Of a stretch of 54,915 nucleotides of DNA, positions 1-6,788 are shown piece by piece. The translations under genes were made by a program, and so were the position numbers. Numbering within the stretch: position 1 is the first letter of the stretch; every line of letters starts with the position of its first letter. Under the pieces are notes generated by a model that searched no databases, was not told where the DNA came from, and was given only the letters and a program-made list of their open reading frames with translations. Source of the stretch: Actinoplanes philippinensis (GTDB lineage: Bacteria > Actinomycetota > Actinomycetes > Mycobacteriales > Micromonosporaceae); the NCBI RefSeq assembly GCF_900113015.1, contig NZ_FONV01000032.1:1-54915 (forward strand). The letters run 5' to 3'.

Positions 1-267
1 GCTTCGACGTCATGCTGATGTGCTCTCCTCAGGGCCGTCCAGGAAGAGTATCCCCTGGTAGACGGGCTGTCTCACATCAGCGTGACAGGGAGGGCCAGGC
101 GGGTTCGCCATCCGTTTCACCGCCGGCAGCGCGCCCGGGCCGTCGCTGGGTCCGGATGCGGTCCTGACGACACCGTGGCGGCACGCGCCCTTGGGCAGAG
201 ACCGGGCCAAACACGCCTTCTCGGCGGCAGTTGAGTGAAGGCTCGATATCGATAAGCGCTAACACCG
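1..267. other. Left-edge gap, no confident gene
   Basis: I see no gene I can support here. On the minus strand an open frame ends at position 10 with a TGA that overlaps an ATG (13-11) running off the window, in the ATGA arrangement typical of translationally coupled genes. The upstream frame could therefore be a short real protein (33 aa from the ATG at 111, 66 aa from a TTG at 210), but its sequence matches nothing I know. Confidence 0.3.
223..240 (+). repeat. GCGGCA-TGAGT motif, copy 1
   Basis: GGCGGCAGTTGAGTGAAG, the first of five same-strand copies of a GCGGCA-R-N-TGAGT motif in the first 2.8 kb. It lies 27 bp upstream of the GTG at 268. Function unknown; a regulator or sigma-factor site, or a short dispersed repeat, are both possible. 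Confidence 0.6.
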
Positions 268-777
268 GTGGACAATGTGCAGGTGACTCTCGCCGGCCCG
301 CACCTGGTCCATGATCTGGTCGTTGCACTGGACTACGGACAGTTCGGCATCTATGGCGGCTATCGTCCACATGTCGACTACATGGATCTTCTAGCGAGGG
401 CCCAATCAGGTCCCGGCATCGCCAGCTACGAGTGCGGCGCGGTGATCCTCTCTCCGCACCAGAACAATTTTCGTATGCCGCTGCGTATCGAGGTATGGCA
501 CCAACGGCCACCCGACGACGAAAGCAGCTGGGAAGAGATCATGGAGTGCCAGCTGGCGGTGGAGACCGGCGAGCTGCGCTATGAGTCGCCCGCCGTCGCC
601 GTCACGGCAGTGTGCCAGATACCGAACGGGCAATACGCGCTACGAGTCTGCGGCCGGGGGTTTGTCAACCGCGGCTGGCCGGGTTCAACGGAACCGGGTG
701 ACGTCTGGCGGATACAGCTTTGGCCGATCGCTGACGAGTTCGCTGACCGAAGGGTCAAGGCTTGGCAATCCGCGTAG
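268..777 (+). CDS. Hypothetical protein, DUF6042-like beta domain
   Basis: A 169-aa soluble protein without signal peptide or membrane segment, function unknown. Its last third has a strand-rich stretch ending in WRIQLWP. The next gene (869-2146) has the same pattern at the end of its N-terminal half: an Arg/Gly strand (YALRVCGRG here, VYRARVTRRG there), a short acidic turn, then an aromatic LQFWP-type strand. I infer that this gene is a stand-alone copy of that domain. The GTG start is the first in frame after a stop; no clear Shine-Dalgarno is present and a GTG three codons later is possible. Its isolated position and weak identity suggest an accessory, possibly immunity-like, protein. Confidence 0.6.
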   Translation: MDNVQVTLAGPHLVHDLVVALDYGQFGIYGGYRPHVDYMDLLARAQSGPGIASYECGAVILSPHQNNFRMPLRIEVWHQRPPDDESSWEEIMECQLAVETGELRYESPAVAVTAVCQIPNGQYALRVCGRGFVNRGWPGSTEPGDVWRIQLWPIADEFADRRVKAWQSA

Positions 778-812
778 CGTCGACGGCGGGTCCGCCGTAG
801 AGCACCTTGTCA

Positions 813-826
813 GCGGCAAATGAGTG
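813..826 (+). repeat. GCGGCA-TGAGT motif, copy 2
   Basis: GCGGCAAATGAGTG, 42 bp upstream of the ATG at 869. Same orientation as the other copies. Confidence 0.6.
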
Positions 827-868
827 CAGCCTTAAGAGAATCGCAAACCGGCCTGGTAAGTAGGCTCC

Positions 869-2146
869 ATGGCGCATCGCCCGTCGGTTGTCATGCCGGC
901 CTTCAAACGATTCGTCGATCTAGGCGACTTTGTAGGGCTTTGGACGGCTGGGCCCTGGCAACCTTGTTACGTTTCCGTCGTGCGCGTATTCGAGATCGAC
1001 GGGTACGACCCGGAGTTCAGCACGCTCGTCCTTCGAGACCCGGCGGGATATGAGTCTGCTGGGCCTGGCGAGCTTGACGAACCCGTCGGCACCTTCGCCG
1101 GGGCGGGGGCCGGGTGGTTGGCCGCCGCGACAAACGGTCGAAGCGACTCGCTGCGGCTTGAGGCGTACGACAACCCGCCTTCCGTCAGCGAGGCGGTGTT
1201 CGACGACGAGATGGAGACGCCCTACCACTCGATCACCGGGCGGCTATCGCTGACGGCCATGACGGCAGGCATCGGCGGACGGAGCGTGCTCGAGTTGGGC
1301 GACAGAGGTGTGTATCGCGCACGCGTGACTCGGCGCGGGGGTGCCGCCGACGGTGACCACTGGTTGCTTCAATTCTGGCCGAGCCGGTCCTCGGCCTTGC
1401 CCGTATGGCGTTCACGCAGTCGGCCCGCTGTGGGACACGGTAAGAACGGCTGGCGGAACGAGCTACCCGCGCCGATCATGGATGTTCGCCGCATGGTCGG
1501 CGCGGTGATCGCTGAGTGGGGCCGGTCAGTGAGCGTCGAAGACGTCGACGAGTGGACCCGTACCCACCGTCATCCGTCGGATTGGTTGAACGCACCGCTG
1601 TGGCGGCCGGTCAGCGAGCCGCTGGCCACCGGACACGCCGACCGTGATCGGGCAGTGGCGGATCGGCACGCGCAGACATTGGCCCGGTTGGCCGCGATGC
1701 GGCGACGGGTCGACGAGATCGCGGCTGAACTTCGGGTACCTCGGGTCCGAAGCAAGCCGGATGTTCTGCCACTGCTGGCCGCTGCCGGGCTGCTGGTTCG
1801 CGACGAGGCTGATCGGTACAGCCTCGGACGGCCCCAGCGGGTGGATACGGTTTTGTCGTTGCCACCCGAACGTGCCCGGTTCGTGCAGCAGGCCGACGCT
1901 CGCAGCCGGTATCAGCAACTTGCTGAAGACGTGCTGGCAGTGTTGCGCTGGACACCGGAAGTTCAGCTGGAGACCACGCCCGCAGAACTCGCTGAACGCC
2001 TGCTGGCCACCAAGGACCAGATACACGACGTCCTGAAATTCGCCGAACACACCGGGCTGCTGCGTATCACCATGCAGCAGCAGCGACTGTTGCTCGCTGC
2101 TGAGATCTCGTCCGCGCAAGGAGCCCCTACAGCCAACCCAGGATGA
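869..2146 (+). CDS. DUF6042-like protein with C-terminal helical/winged domain
   Basis: A 425-aa cytosolic protein. Residues 1 to about 190 are strand-rich and end in HWLLQFWP, matching the whole of the preceding gene. Residues about 205-425 are helical and contain two segments with winged-helix character, one around RVDEIAAELRV followed by LLAAAGLLVRDE, the other around TPAELAERLL followed by LKFAEHTGLLRI. This layout recalls actinobacterial DUF6042 proteins, whose function is not known; I place it there from memory of the family, not by alignment. Start ATG at 869 has a TAAGTA box 6 bp upstream, so the mRNA may be leaderless. No partner gene is obvious downstream. Confidence 0.6.
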   Translation: MAHRPSVVMPAFKRFVDLGDFVGLWTAGPWQPCYVSVVRVFEIDGYDPEFSTLVLRDPAGYESAGPGELDEPVGTFAGAGAGWLAAATNGRSDSLRLEAYDNPPSVSEAVFDDEMETPYHSITGRLSLTAMTAGIGGRSVLELGDRGVYRARVTRRGGAADGDHWLLQFWPSRSSALPVWRSRSRPAVGHGKNGWRNELPAPIMDVRRMVGAVIAEWGRSVSVEDVDEWTRTHRHPSDWLNAPLWRPVSEPLATGHADRDRAVADRHAQTLARLAAMRRRVDEIAAELRVPRVRSKPDVLPLLAAAGLLVRDEADRYSLGRPQRVDTVLSLPPERARFVQQADARSRYQQLAEDVLAVLRWTPEVQLETTPAELAERLLATKDQIHDVLKFAEHTGLLRITMQQQRLLLAAEISSAQGAPTANPG

Positions 2147-2178
2147 CCCGCCCGTCCGCCGTGGAGAATTGCCGATAT

Positions 2179-2192
2179 GCGGCAATTGAGTG
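2179..2192 (+). repeat. GCGGCA-TGAGT motif, copy 3
   Basis: GCGGCAATTGAGTG, about 33 bp downstream of the DUF6042-like stop. No gene follows directly on this strand. Confidence 0.6.
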
Positions 2193-2375
2193 CACGTCTG
2201 ACCAGCTTCAGAGCGGCGACAAGACCATCTCGACGTGTCGAGCTGCCGCCACGTAATCCACCACGAACTGCGGCAACCAGGAGCCAGGCCGAAATGCTAT
2301 ACGATCTTCGCGGCCGTAGCCCGATCGGTAAACCGACGCAGCCAGCTTGAGGGCTCCCGAGAGTGATCCCCATAC

Positions 2376-2389
2376 GCGGCAAATGAGTT
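2376..2389 (+). repeat. GCGGCA-TGAGT motif, copy 4
   Basis: GCGGCAAATGAGTT, in the gap, 197 bp after copy 3 and on the same strand. Confidence 0.6.
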
Positions 2390-2424
2390 GAAGCGGTCTT
2401 GAGATACACGGGCCAGCGATCGCC

Positions 2425-2547
2425 TTATCTGGTGGAAGGCTCGGCGCCCAGGCCGCGGTACCCGCCGAGGTAGGCAGCCATCGTTGCCGTCAGGAGCAGC
2501 GAGTCGGACGATGCCAGATGGGGCTGAAGCTCAGTTGAGTTAGTCAT
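2425..2547 (-). pseudogene. Truncated N-terminus of a tyrosine integrase
   Basis: A 40-codon frame from the ATG at 2547. After a short leader it reads PHLASSDSLLLTATMAAYLG then GYRGL before losing the family pattern and stopping. Actinobacterial phage-type tyrosine recombinases commonly begin with a segment of the form L-x-PHL-x-ASDALLL...AAFLGRYRG-x-SR-x-HT-x-SDL, so the likeness covers only the first part of the SAM-like core-binding domain and breaks off just after GYRG. I infer a decayed recombinase left by an old integration event. The stretch is too short to be sure; chance similarity cannot be excluded. Confidence 0.45.
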
Positions 2548-2710
2548 GCTTCACGCTTCGACCGGTCGAGGCGGGCCCTGATCGTCCGGGATCCTCCGCC
2601 TACCTGGCGCCTACTATTCGGGTGCCGGGCGGCGGTGCACCTTCGTGAGGTTCTCCCCGAGCGATGATCGCCGCTCGGCACCTGATCAGCTGCCACCACA
2701 TACGCTCACG

Positions 2711-2724
2711 GCGGCAGCTGAGTA
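2711..2724 (+). repeat. GCGGCA-TGAGT motif, copy 5
   Basis: GCGGCAGCTGAGTA, 24 bp upstream of the GTG at 2749 and 12 bp upstream of its candidate -10 box CATAAT (2737-2742). It would overlap the -35 region of that promoter. Confidence 0.6.
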
Positions 2725-2748
2725 AGCCGCAGAAGGCATAATCGGCTC

Positions 2749-3240
2749 GTGCCTCCAGCGTTTGAAGATGTCGATCTGGCCAATCGGCTGCTACATGCTG
2801 TTGTCGGCTCCCGGCTACTGGCCTTCCGCATGGGTGGAGGTGTACGGCTGGAGTTTGACGACGATGCCTATCACGAGCTCACGATTGAAGGCTCGCTGCG
2901 ATTCGTCCGTGCTGACGGTCCCGAACGGCATGGCGAACCCATCAGTCTCGACGCGGCCGAGCAGCTCATTCAGTCGCTGAACACCCCAGTTATGGCGGCA
3001 GCGGTCGATCCGCACGGCACGTTGACGGTCACTTTCGGCAACGCCAACCTCGTGGTGCCCTATGACGAGATGTACGAAGCCTGGCAGATGCGCTCCGATC
3101 AAGGGCTCCTGATGGTGAGCACGCCTGGCGGCGACCTCGCGATCTGGAAGCCCGAAAACGATGGCCCGACCGGCGCTGACCGTCCCGGCGACAGCAGACG
3201 CGCACGGACGTCGGCATTTGAGGGCTTCTCGTTCGGTTGA
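2749..3240 (+). CDS. DUF6188 family protein
   Basis: A 163-aa cytosolic protein of unknown function. Features I associate with DUF6188 are visible: an early strand with VRLEFDDD followed by HELTIEGSLRF, and a C-terminal YEAWQ motif followed by a Gly-Gly-Asp turn and LAIWKP. The tail after residue about 140 is charged and poorly conserved-looking. GTG start at 2749 is supported by a CATAAT box 6 bp upstream (leaderless). Such proteins are often orphan genes near toxin or mobile loci in actinobacteria; that link is inference. The next gene starts 37 bp downstream with its own promoter. Confidence 0.7.
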   Translation: MPPAFEDVDLANRLLHAVVGSRLLAFRMGGGVRLEFDDDAYHELTIEGSLRFVRADGPERHGEPISLDAAEQLIQSLNTPVMAAAVDPHGTLTVTFGNANLVVPYDEMYEAWQMRSDQGLLMVSTPGGDLAIWKPENDGPTGADRPGDSRRARTSAFEGFSFG

Positions 3241-3277
3241 GCAGTGGCGGACCGGACTGTTCATTTATTCTGGGATT

Positions 3278-3634
3278 GTGATTGAAGCGGGTAGTCGGCG
3301 GCGAAGCCAGCCAGCACCGCCCCATGTCGTCCTCGAAGCACTGACCGAACCGAATCGGGACCCCGCACGTCGATGGCTATTGCTCCTGAAGGATGAGCAG
3401 CCACCGCAGGTGATCGCTGCTGAGCGACCGAATTTTGTCGTGTGGTCTTCGCTGTGGGCGAAGCGGGCCGACGCGCAGATCCGATTCGACTTGTCAGCCG
3501 ACGGCAGTGGTACCCGGCTGGGTTGGGCCCTTTTCGTCGTCGAGCCGCTGCCAGACTTCTCAAACCTTGGGCACATGCGCAAACGGATCAATGAGCTGAT
3601 CAATGCGAATTTGCGGTTCACGTTCGGACAGTAG
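3278..3634 (+). CDS. SRPBCC (polyketide cyclase-like) domain protein
   Basis: A 118-aa small ligand-binding-type protein. The pattern PPHVVLEALTEPNRDPARRW, then an ERPNFVVWSSLW strand, RFDLSADGSGTRLGW and a final long helix with HMRKRINELINANLRF matches small SRPBCC/START-like proteins of actinobacteria. Ligand unknown. An upstream ATG at 3161 is in frame but would overlap the DUF6188 gene by 80 bp. I choose GTG 3278 because TATTCT lies exactly 6 bp before it (leaderless) and the domain begins directly after it. No operon partner is evident. Confidence 0.65.
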   Translation: MIEAGSRRRSQPAPPHVVLEALTEPNRDPARRWLLLLKDEQPPQVIAAERPNFVVWSSLWAKRADAQIRFDLSADGSGTRLGWALFVVEPLPDFSNLGHMRKRINELINANLRFTFGQ

Positions 3635-3840
3635 CCCGCCAGGCTCGTCCTTCCGGTCAGCGCGCAGCGTCGAGACAGACGCGAAGCCGGATCGCGGCTA
3701 CTTGAAGAGGACGGCCGCCTATCGGGAAGGACGGAAGATCTCACACAGGGAGGCCCGCCTCAACAATGGGCGACAAGCCGTCGACTCAGCTCGGCGAACA
3801 GCGCCGACGGTCCGGGCGTTATCAGGCCTATGATCTTGCC

Positions 3841-4305
3841 ATGAGGCTGAATCGAGTCGTGACGGCAACACTTTCGTTGATGACCCTGGCGGCCTGCTCC
3901 GATGACGCGCCGGGTCAGCCGACCGGCACCGTCGTGACCTACTCCTGCTGCAACGAGACGGATATCGACAAGCAGTACCGGGCTGGCGAAACTTTCAGCC
4001 TGCACTGGGCGGTAGCCGCGCAGGAGGGAACACCCGGATCCTTTGCCCCCGAATTGAACGCGCGACTGGTTGGCCCCTTCTATAACGTCGCGGAGCTGAA
4101 GAAGGCCGCGACAGGGACCACGGCGTCCGAGTCATTTGCTGCCACACCCCTTCATCCATCCGATTCGCTGGCGGACAGGCCGGTAAGCAGCATTGTCATA
4201 CCCTCCGACGCCGAGCCCGGCTACTACAACCTGATCTTCTCCGAGCAGCGAGGAGGCAGCAAAGTCGAGGGCGCAAGCATCGTTCGCATCATGGCAGCCG
4301 GGTAG
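3841..4305 (+). CDS. Putative secreted lipoprotein
   Basis: A 154-aa lipoprotein of unknown function. The N-terminus MRLNRVVTATLSLMTLAAC has a positively charged head, a hydrophobic core and a lipobox (LAAC, Cys19), so it should be acylated and held on the outer face of the membrane. The mature part has a CC pair (SCCNET) and a C-terminal strand pattern (PGYYNLIF) that suggests a beta-sandwich. An upstream in-frame ATG at 3766 is rejected: it would put 25 residues before the signal peptide, and TATGAT lies exactly 6 bp before ATG 3841. Confidence 0.65.
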   Translation: MRLNRVVTATLSLMTLAACSDDAPGQPTGTVVTYSCCNETDIDKQYRAGETFSLHWAVAAQEGTPGSFAPELNARLVGPFYNVAELKKAATGTTASESFAATPLHPSDSLADRPVSSIVIPSDAEPGYYNLIFSEQRGGSKVEGASIVRIMAAG

Positions 4306-4472
4306 TGCATGAGATCACCGCCGACAGTTTCCAGCCCGCATTCACTTAGCAGTTCAAACGCACTCTCGTCGGCAGTTCAAAGAGTCACCGATCGAAGATG
4401 CTCTACCGGAGGCGGCCGTCTTGCGACCAGCGGTCGGGTGTTGATCGGCAACTGCGAGTCATACTCGGTACT

Positions 4473-4742
4473 GTGAATGACCTGTTTGACCAGGCGGCAG
4501 CTGAGGCGGCAGAGGCTGCTGGCGAATGGTCTACCGCGATTGCCCTGGTGGGCGCGTATGCAGAGTGCTATAGCCAGGATCCTCACCGGCATAACGCCCA
4601 CCTATGGCACATCGATCTGCTCGCGAGATCTGGCCGCCTACAGCAGCTGACGGAGTACGCCGTGACCGACGTCCACGCCCGGCGGAGACTTCGGCGCCTT
4701 CGGTCTGAGGCGGGCAGTTCCGATCCCGAGCCGGTGATTTAG
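4473..4742 (+). CDS. Small helical hypothetical protein
   Basis: An 89-aa protein, almost entirely helical, of unknown function. Notable features are an alanine/glutamate-rich first helix (FDQAAAEAAEAAGEW), a CYSQDPHRHNAHLWHIDLLA segment and an Arg-rich end (HARRRLRRL). It looks like a short TPR-like helical hairpin; I recall similar orphan proteins in Actinoplanes but cannot name a family. GTG 4473 is preceded by CATACT at 7 bp (leaderless). The longer frame from 4398 has no support. Two direct copies of GCAGTTCAA (4349 and 4372) lie upstream. Confidence 0.5.
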   Translation: MNDLFDQAAAEAAEAAGEWSTAIALVGAYAECYSQDPHRHNAHLWHIDLLARSGRLQQLTEYAVTDVHARRRLRRLRSEAGSSDPEPVI

Positions 4743-5088
4743 ACGCCGATGCGCGACGCACTCAACTCGGCAGATCCGCGCACCACGGCCCGAGACTTCG
4801 GTGACTTATCGTAGTCGGCGAACGATCAAGGCCTGCTCCAGCCGTGCGTACCGACGCCGATGGTTGCTGTGTGCTTGCTGGTGTACGCGGCTCTTCACTC
4901 CACGGCGTACGCCGACCGGTGGGGAGCCGATGAACCTCGCGTCCGGCCGGCGGCGGTTTCGGGAGGGCTGCGTGCGCCGGGATTCAGCCCGGCGGTCGCC
5001 GGACGGCCTTGCGCCGGGCAGACGTCGCGGGGGAGTTCCGGGACGGGGTGGTGTGGTCGGGGAGTGGTGGCCGTACCGAATCGCGGTT
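4743..5088. other. Gap with possible transposase relic
   Basis: About 350 bp without an intact gene. GCCGAGTTGAGTGC on the minus strand (4771-4758) partly resembles the GCGGCA-TGAGT motif in reverse orientation. A possible transposase scrap is listed separately. Confidence 0.4.
4842..4905 (+). pseudogene. Possible IS transposase C-terminal scrap
   Basis: A frame through the ATG at 4860 reads PMVAVCLLVYAALHST. The block (M)-x-VCLLVYAAL is typical of the extreme C-terminus of several DDE transposases related to IS1634/IS4. The match is only about 12 residues and nothing upstream supports it, so this is a weak call. Confidence 0.25.
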
Positions 5089-5640
5089 TTATGAACTTAG
5101 TTTCCTGATTGCGGATGTCAGGCGTTCAGCGTCCAGCTCCGTGTCGCTGACCAGGGCCTGCAGGATGAAACCGTCCAGCAGGGCGCAGATGTCGCGGGCC
5201 TTCGCGGTGCCGACCGAGGTCACGAGGGTTTCCGGCATGTCGTTCAGCCAGGCCTCGGCCAGCGGGCGGAGAGCTTGGTCGCGGGCCGCCGCCACGAACA
5301 GCTCGTACTCGATGCGGACCTGACGGCGATCGGCCAGATACTCCTGGACCAGCTGGGTCAGGGCTTCGGGCATGTCGGGCGCTGTGCGCAGGCGCTCATC
5401 CCAGGTCTGGAGCTCGGTCTGCAGCGCGTCCAGGGCGTGCCTCAGGCCGGCCGCGATCAGGTCGTCGAGAGTCGGGTAATAGTAGGTCGTCGCACCGAGT
5501 GGCAGGCCGGCGCGGGCTGCCACCGCGCGATGGGTGGTGCGGCCCACACCGTTCTCGGCGACGACCTCCATGGCGGCCGCGGCCAGGGCTGCCTTGCGGG
5601 CCTCGGGGTCGCGGGCTCGCTGGGTGCGGCGAGCGGTCAA
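5089..5640 (-). CDS. TetR/AcrR family repressor of the SMR gene
   Basis: A 183-aa regulator. The N-terminal HTH lies at about residues 12-58, with RTTHRAVAARAGLPLGATTYYYP forming the helix-turn-helix and the typical TTYYYP end of helix 4. The C-terminal ligand domain is alanine/leucine rich. Its ATG overlaps the SMR stop by 4 bp (ATGA), so the two are co-translated and the repressor is the second gene of the operon. A palindrome upstream of the SMR gene (5983-6014) is the probable operator, giving autoregulation. The inducing ligand is unknown but presumably a cation exported by the pump. Confidence 0.85.
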   Translation of the reverse strand: MTARRTQRARDPEARKAALAAAAMEVVAENGVGRTTHRAVAARAGLPLGATTYYYPTLDDLIAAGLRHALDALQTELQTWDERLRTAPDMPEALTQLVQEYLADRRQVRIEYELFVAAARDQALRPLAEAWLNDMPETLVTSVGTAKARDICALLDGFILQALVSDTELDAERLTSAIRKLSS

Positions 5641-5963
5641 TGGGCGCCGCTGGTGTTGAGATTGAGCATCACGACTCCGCCGATGATGAGGGCAATGCCC
5701 GCCACCTTAACGGTCGTGAGTGGTTCGCCGAGGAAGACCGCGCCGATCGCGACGATCGCGGCTGTGCCGACACCGGACCAGATCGCGTAGGCGACGCCCA
5801 CCTCGATGCTCTTGACCGCCTGTGCCAGCAGGATGAACGACGCGCCGTAGCCGGCGAGCACTGCGAGGGTGGGCCACAGGCGGGTGAAGCCGTGGGTGCT
5901 TTTCATGAGGGCGGTGGCGAGGAGTTCGGCGGCGATGGCGATGAAGAGGAACAGGTAGTGCAC
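5637..5963 (-). CDS. SMR family multidrug/quaternary-ammonium efflux pump
   Basis: A 108-aa small multidrug resistance protein with four predicted membrane helices. Helix 1 carries the essential membrane glutamate (IAAELLATALMKST, Glu13), followed by GASFILLAQAVKSI and VGVAYAIWSGVGT, both hallmarks of EmrE/SugE-type proteins; residues around W and Y of AYAIWSG form the dimer pocket in the family. These proteins work as antiparallel homodimers exchanging protons for cationic compounds or guanidinium. GTG start at 5963; GAAGG lies about 6 bp before it and TAGGAT (5981-5976) is a likely -10. First gene of the pump-repressor operon. Confidence 0.9.
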   Translation of the reverse strand: MHYLFLFIAIAAELLATALMKSTHGFTRLWPTLAVLAGYGASFILLAQAVKSIEVGVAYAIWSGVGTAAIVAIGAVFLGEPLTTVKVAGIALIIGGVVMLNLNTSGAH

Positions 5964-5982
5964 GGCGGGCCTTCGATCCTAA

Positions 5983-6014
5983 CTTGTACGGATGTACAAG
6001 TACGATCGTACAAG
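5983..6014. promoter_or_regulatory. TetR-type operator before the SMR-tetR operon
   Basis: CTTGTAC-GGAT-GTACAAG (5983-6000) is a perfect inverted repeat with 7-bp arms. A third half-site GTACAAG follows at 6008-6014, so GTAC-GATC-GTAC (6000-6011) is a second, overlapping palindrome. The array starts 2 bp upstream of the candidate -10 TAGGAT, where a bound repressor would block RNA polymerase. Confidence 0.75.
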
Positions 6015-6020
6015 AGGGCG

Positions 6021-6476
6021 TCACTGCAGAGCCAGCGCGACGAAGCCCACTCCGATCGCCGCGCACAGTGCGCCGAGGCCGATGACCAGCAGAGTCACCT
6101 GCCAGGCCTGGTAGGCGCCGAGCAGCGCGCCCCGCAGGGTCTCGCCCATGAACGCCGTCTCGCGGAGCTTGCCCAGTTTTTCGTCGTTCTTCGAGTTCTG
6201 GCACTCGGCGGCGATCTCCGCATACGTGCGACCGCCCGTCGCCGCGGCCACGTGCTCGGCGATCAGGTCGGAGTAGGCTCGGGCCTCGGCGCCGGTGCGG
6301 ACCGGACGGCCCGCGTAGGCGCCCAGCGTTGCCGGCAGTCCCGCCTGCGGGAACGAGATGCGCTGCTGCTGGAGTTCGTGGGTGACACCGCGGCGGCCCG
6401 CGAAGCCCTGAAAGATCATGATCGGGGCGGCGGCGAGCAGGACCAGGCCGACCAGGCCGAGGATGGTCTGAATCAT
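6021..6476 (-). CDS. Hypothetical protein with two membrane helices
   Basis: A 151-aa protein of unknown function. A first hydrophobic helix spans residues about 3-22 (ILGLVGLVLLAAAPIMIF) and a second the last 25 residues (VTLLVIGLGALCAAIGVGFV), with a polar middle (about 25-120) that includes an AECQNSKNDEKLGKLRE segment. This suggests a hairpin membrane protein with a sizeable loop domain. ATG at 6476 is preceded by CAGACT at 7 bp, consistent with a leaderless start; the same CAGACT-CGGCG arrangement precedes the DUF2203 gene at 29990. It reads toward the SMR operon on the same strand but lies upstream of the operator, so is probably independent. Confidence 0.55.
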   Translation of the reverse strand: MIQTILGLVGLVLLAAAPIMIFQGFAGRRGVTHELQQQRISFPQAGLPATLGAYAGRPVRTGAEARAYSDLIAEHVAAATGGRTYAEIAAECQNSKNDEKLGKLRETAFMGETLRGALLGAYQAWQVTLLVIGLGALCAAIGVGFVALALQ

Positions 6477-6525
6477 GCCGCCGAGTCTGGTGCGGAAGCG
6501 TTCCGCCGGTCAGGGCCGGACGTCC

Positions 6526-6732
6526 TCAGCCGCCGTGACGTCCGTGCGATCGCCGAGTGCCCCTAAGCGCGGGAAGCGTCCGCCTCCGGTGCGCCGACCG
6601 ACGGTTCACCACCCCGGCGACCACCGGGCCGGCCGTGGAAAGCCCGCTTCGCGGGACGGCCGGCGACGGGTCGACGATGCCGGGTTCGTCACCGCAGCCG
6701 ACGGTGCCGGCCATCATGAGCAGGGCGATCAC
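6526..6732 (-). CDS. Possible very short lipoprotein
   Basis: A 68-codon frame from a GTG at 6732 begins IALLMMAGTVGCGDEPG, which has a hydrophobic core and a lipobox-like TVGC. The rest is Pro/Arg-rich without recognisable structure, and the signal lacks a positive head. It might be a real short lipoprotein, a truncated one, or a chance frame in the divergent promoter region of the MFS gene at 6789. Confidence 0.25.
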   Translation of the reverse strand: MIALLMMAGTVGCGDEPGIVDPSPAVPRSGLSTAGPVVAGVVNRRSAHRRRTLPALRGTRRSHGRHGG

Positions 6733-6788
6733 CGTCGTACGATCGGCATGCCCCGATTTTGTCAGAGGGTCGGTCTAATGTGCCCCGC

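Larger units (their letters stand above)
2147..2748. other. 600-bp gap with repeats and an integrase scrap
   Basis: No intact gene. It contains two copies of the GCGGCA-TGAGT motif (2179, 2376), a third just before the next gene (2711), a related CAGTTGAGTTAG sequence at 2532, and a 40-codon minus-strand relic of a tyrosine integrase (2425-2547). GC content looks lower than in the surrounding coding DNA. Confidence 0.6.

Noticed and set aside
1963..2409. Minus-strand frame of 148 codons over the end of the DUF6042-like gene and the following gap
   Set aside because: Half of it is antisense to a supported gene, and the rest has no motif and mixed codon bias.
3161..3277. Upstream start for the SRPBCC-like gene
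   Set aside because: It would overlap the DUF6188 gene by 80 bp and add an Arg-rich segment unlike the family; a -10 box sits 6 bp before GTG 3278.
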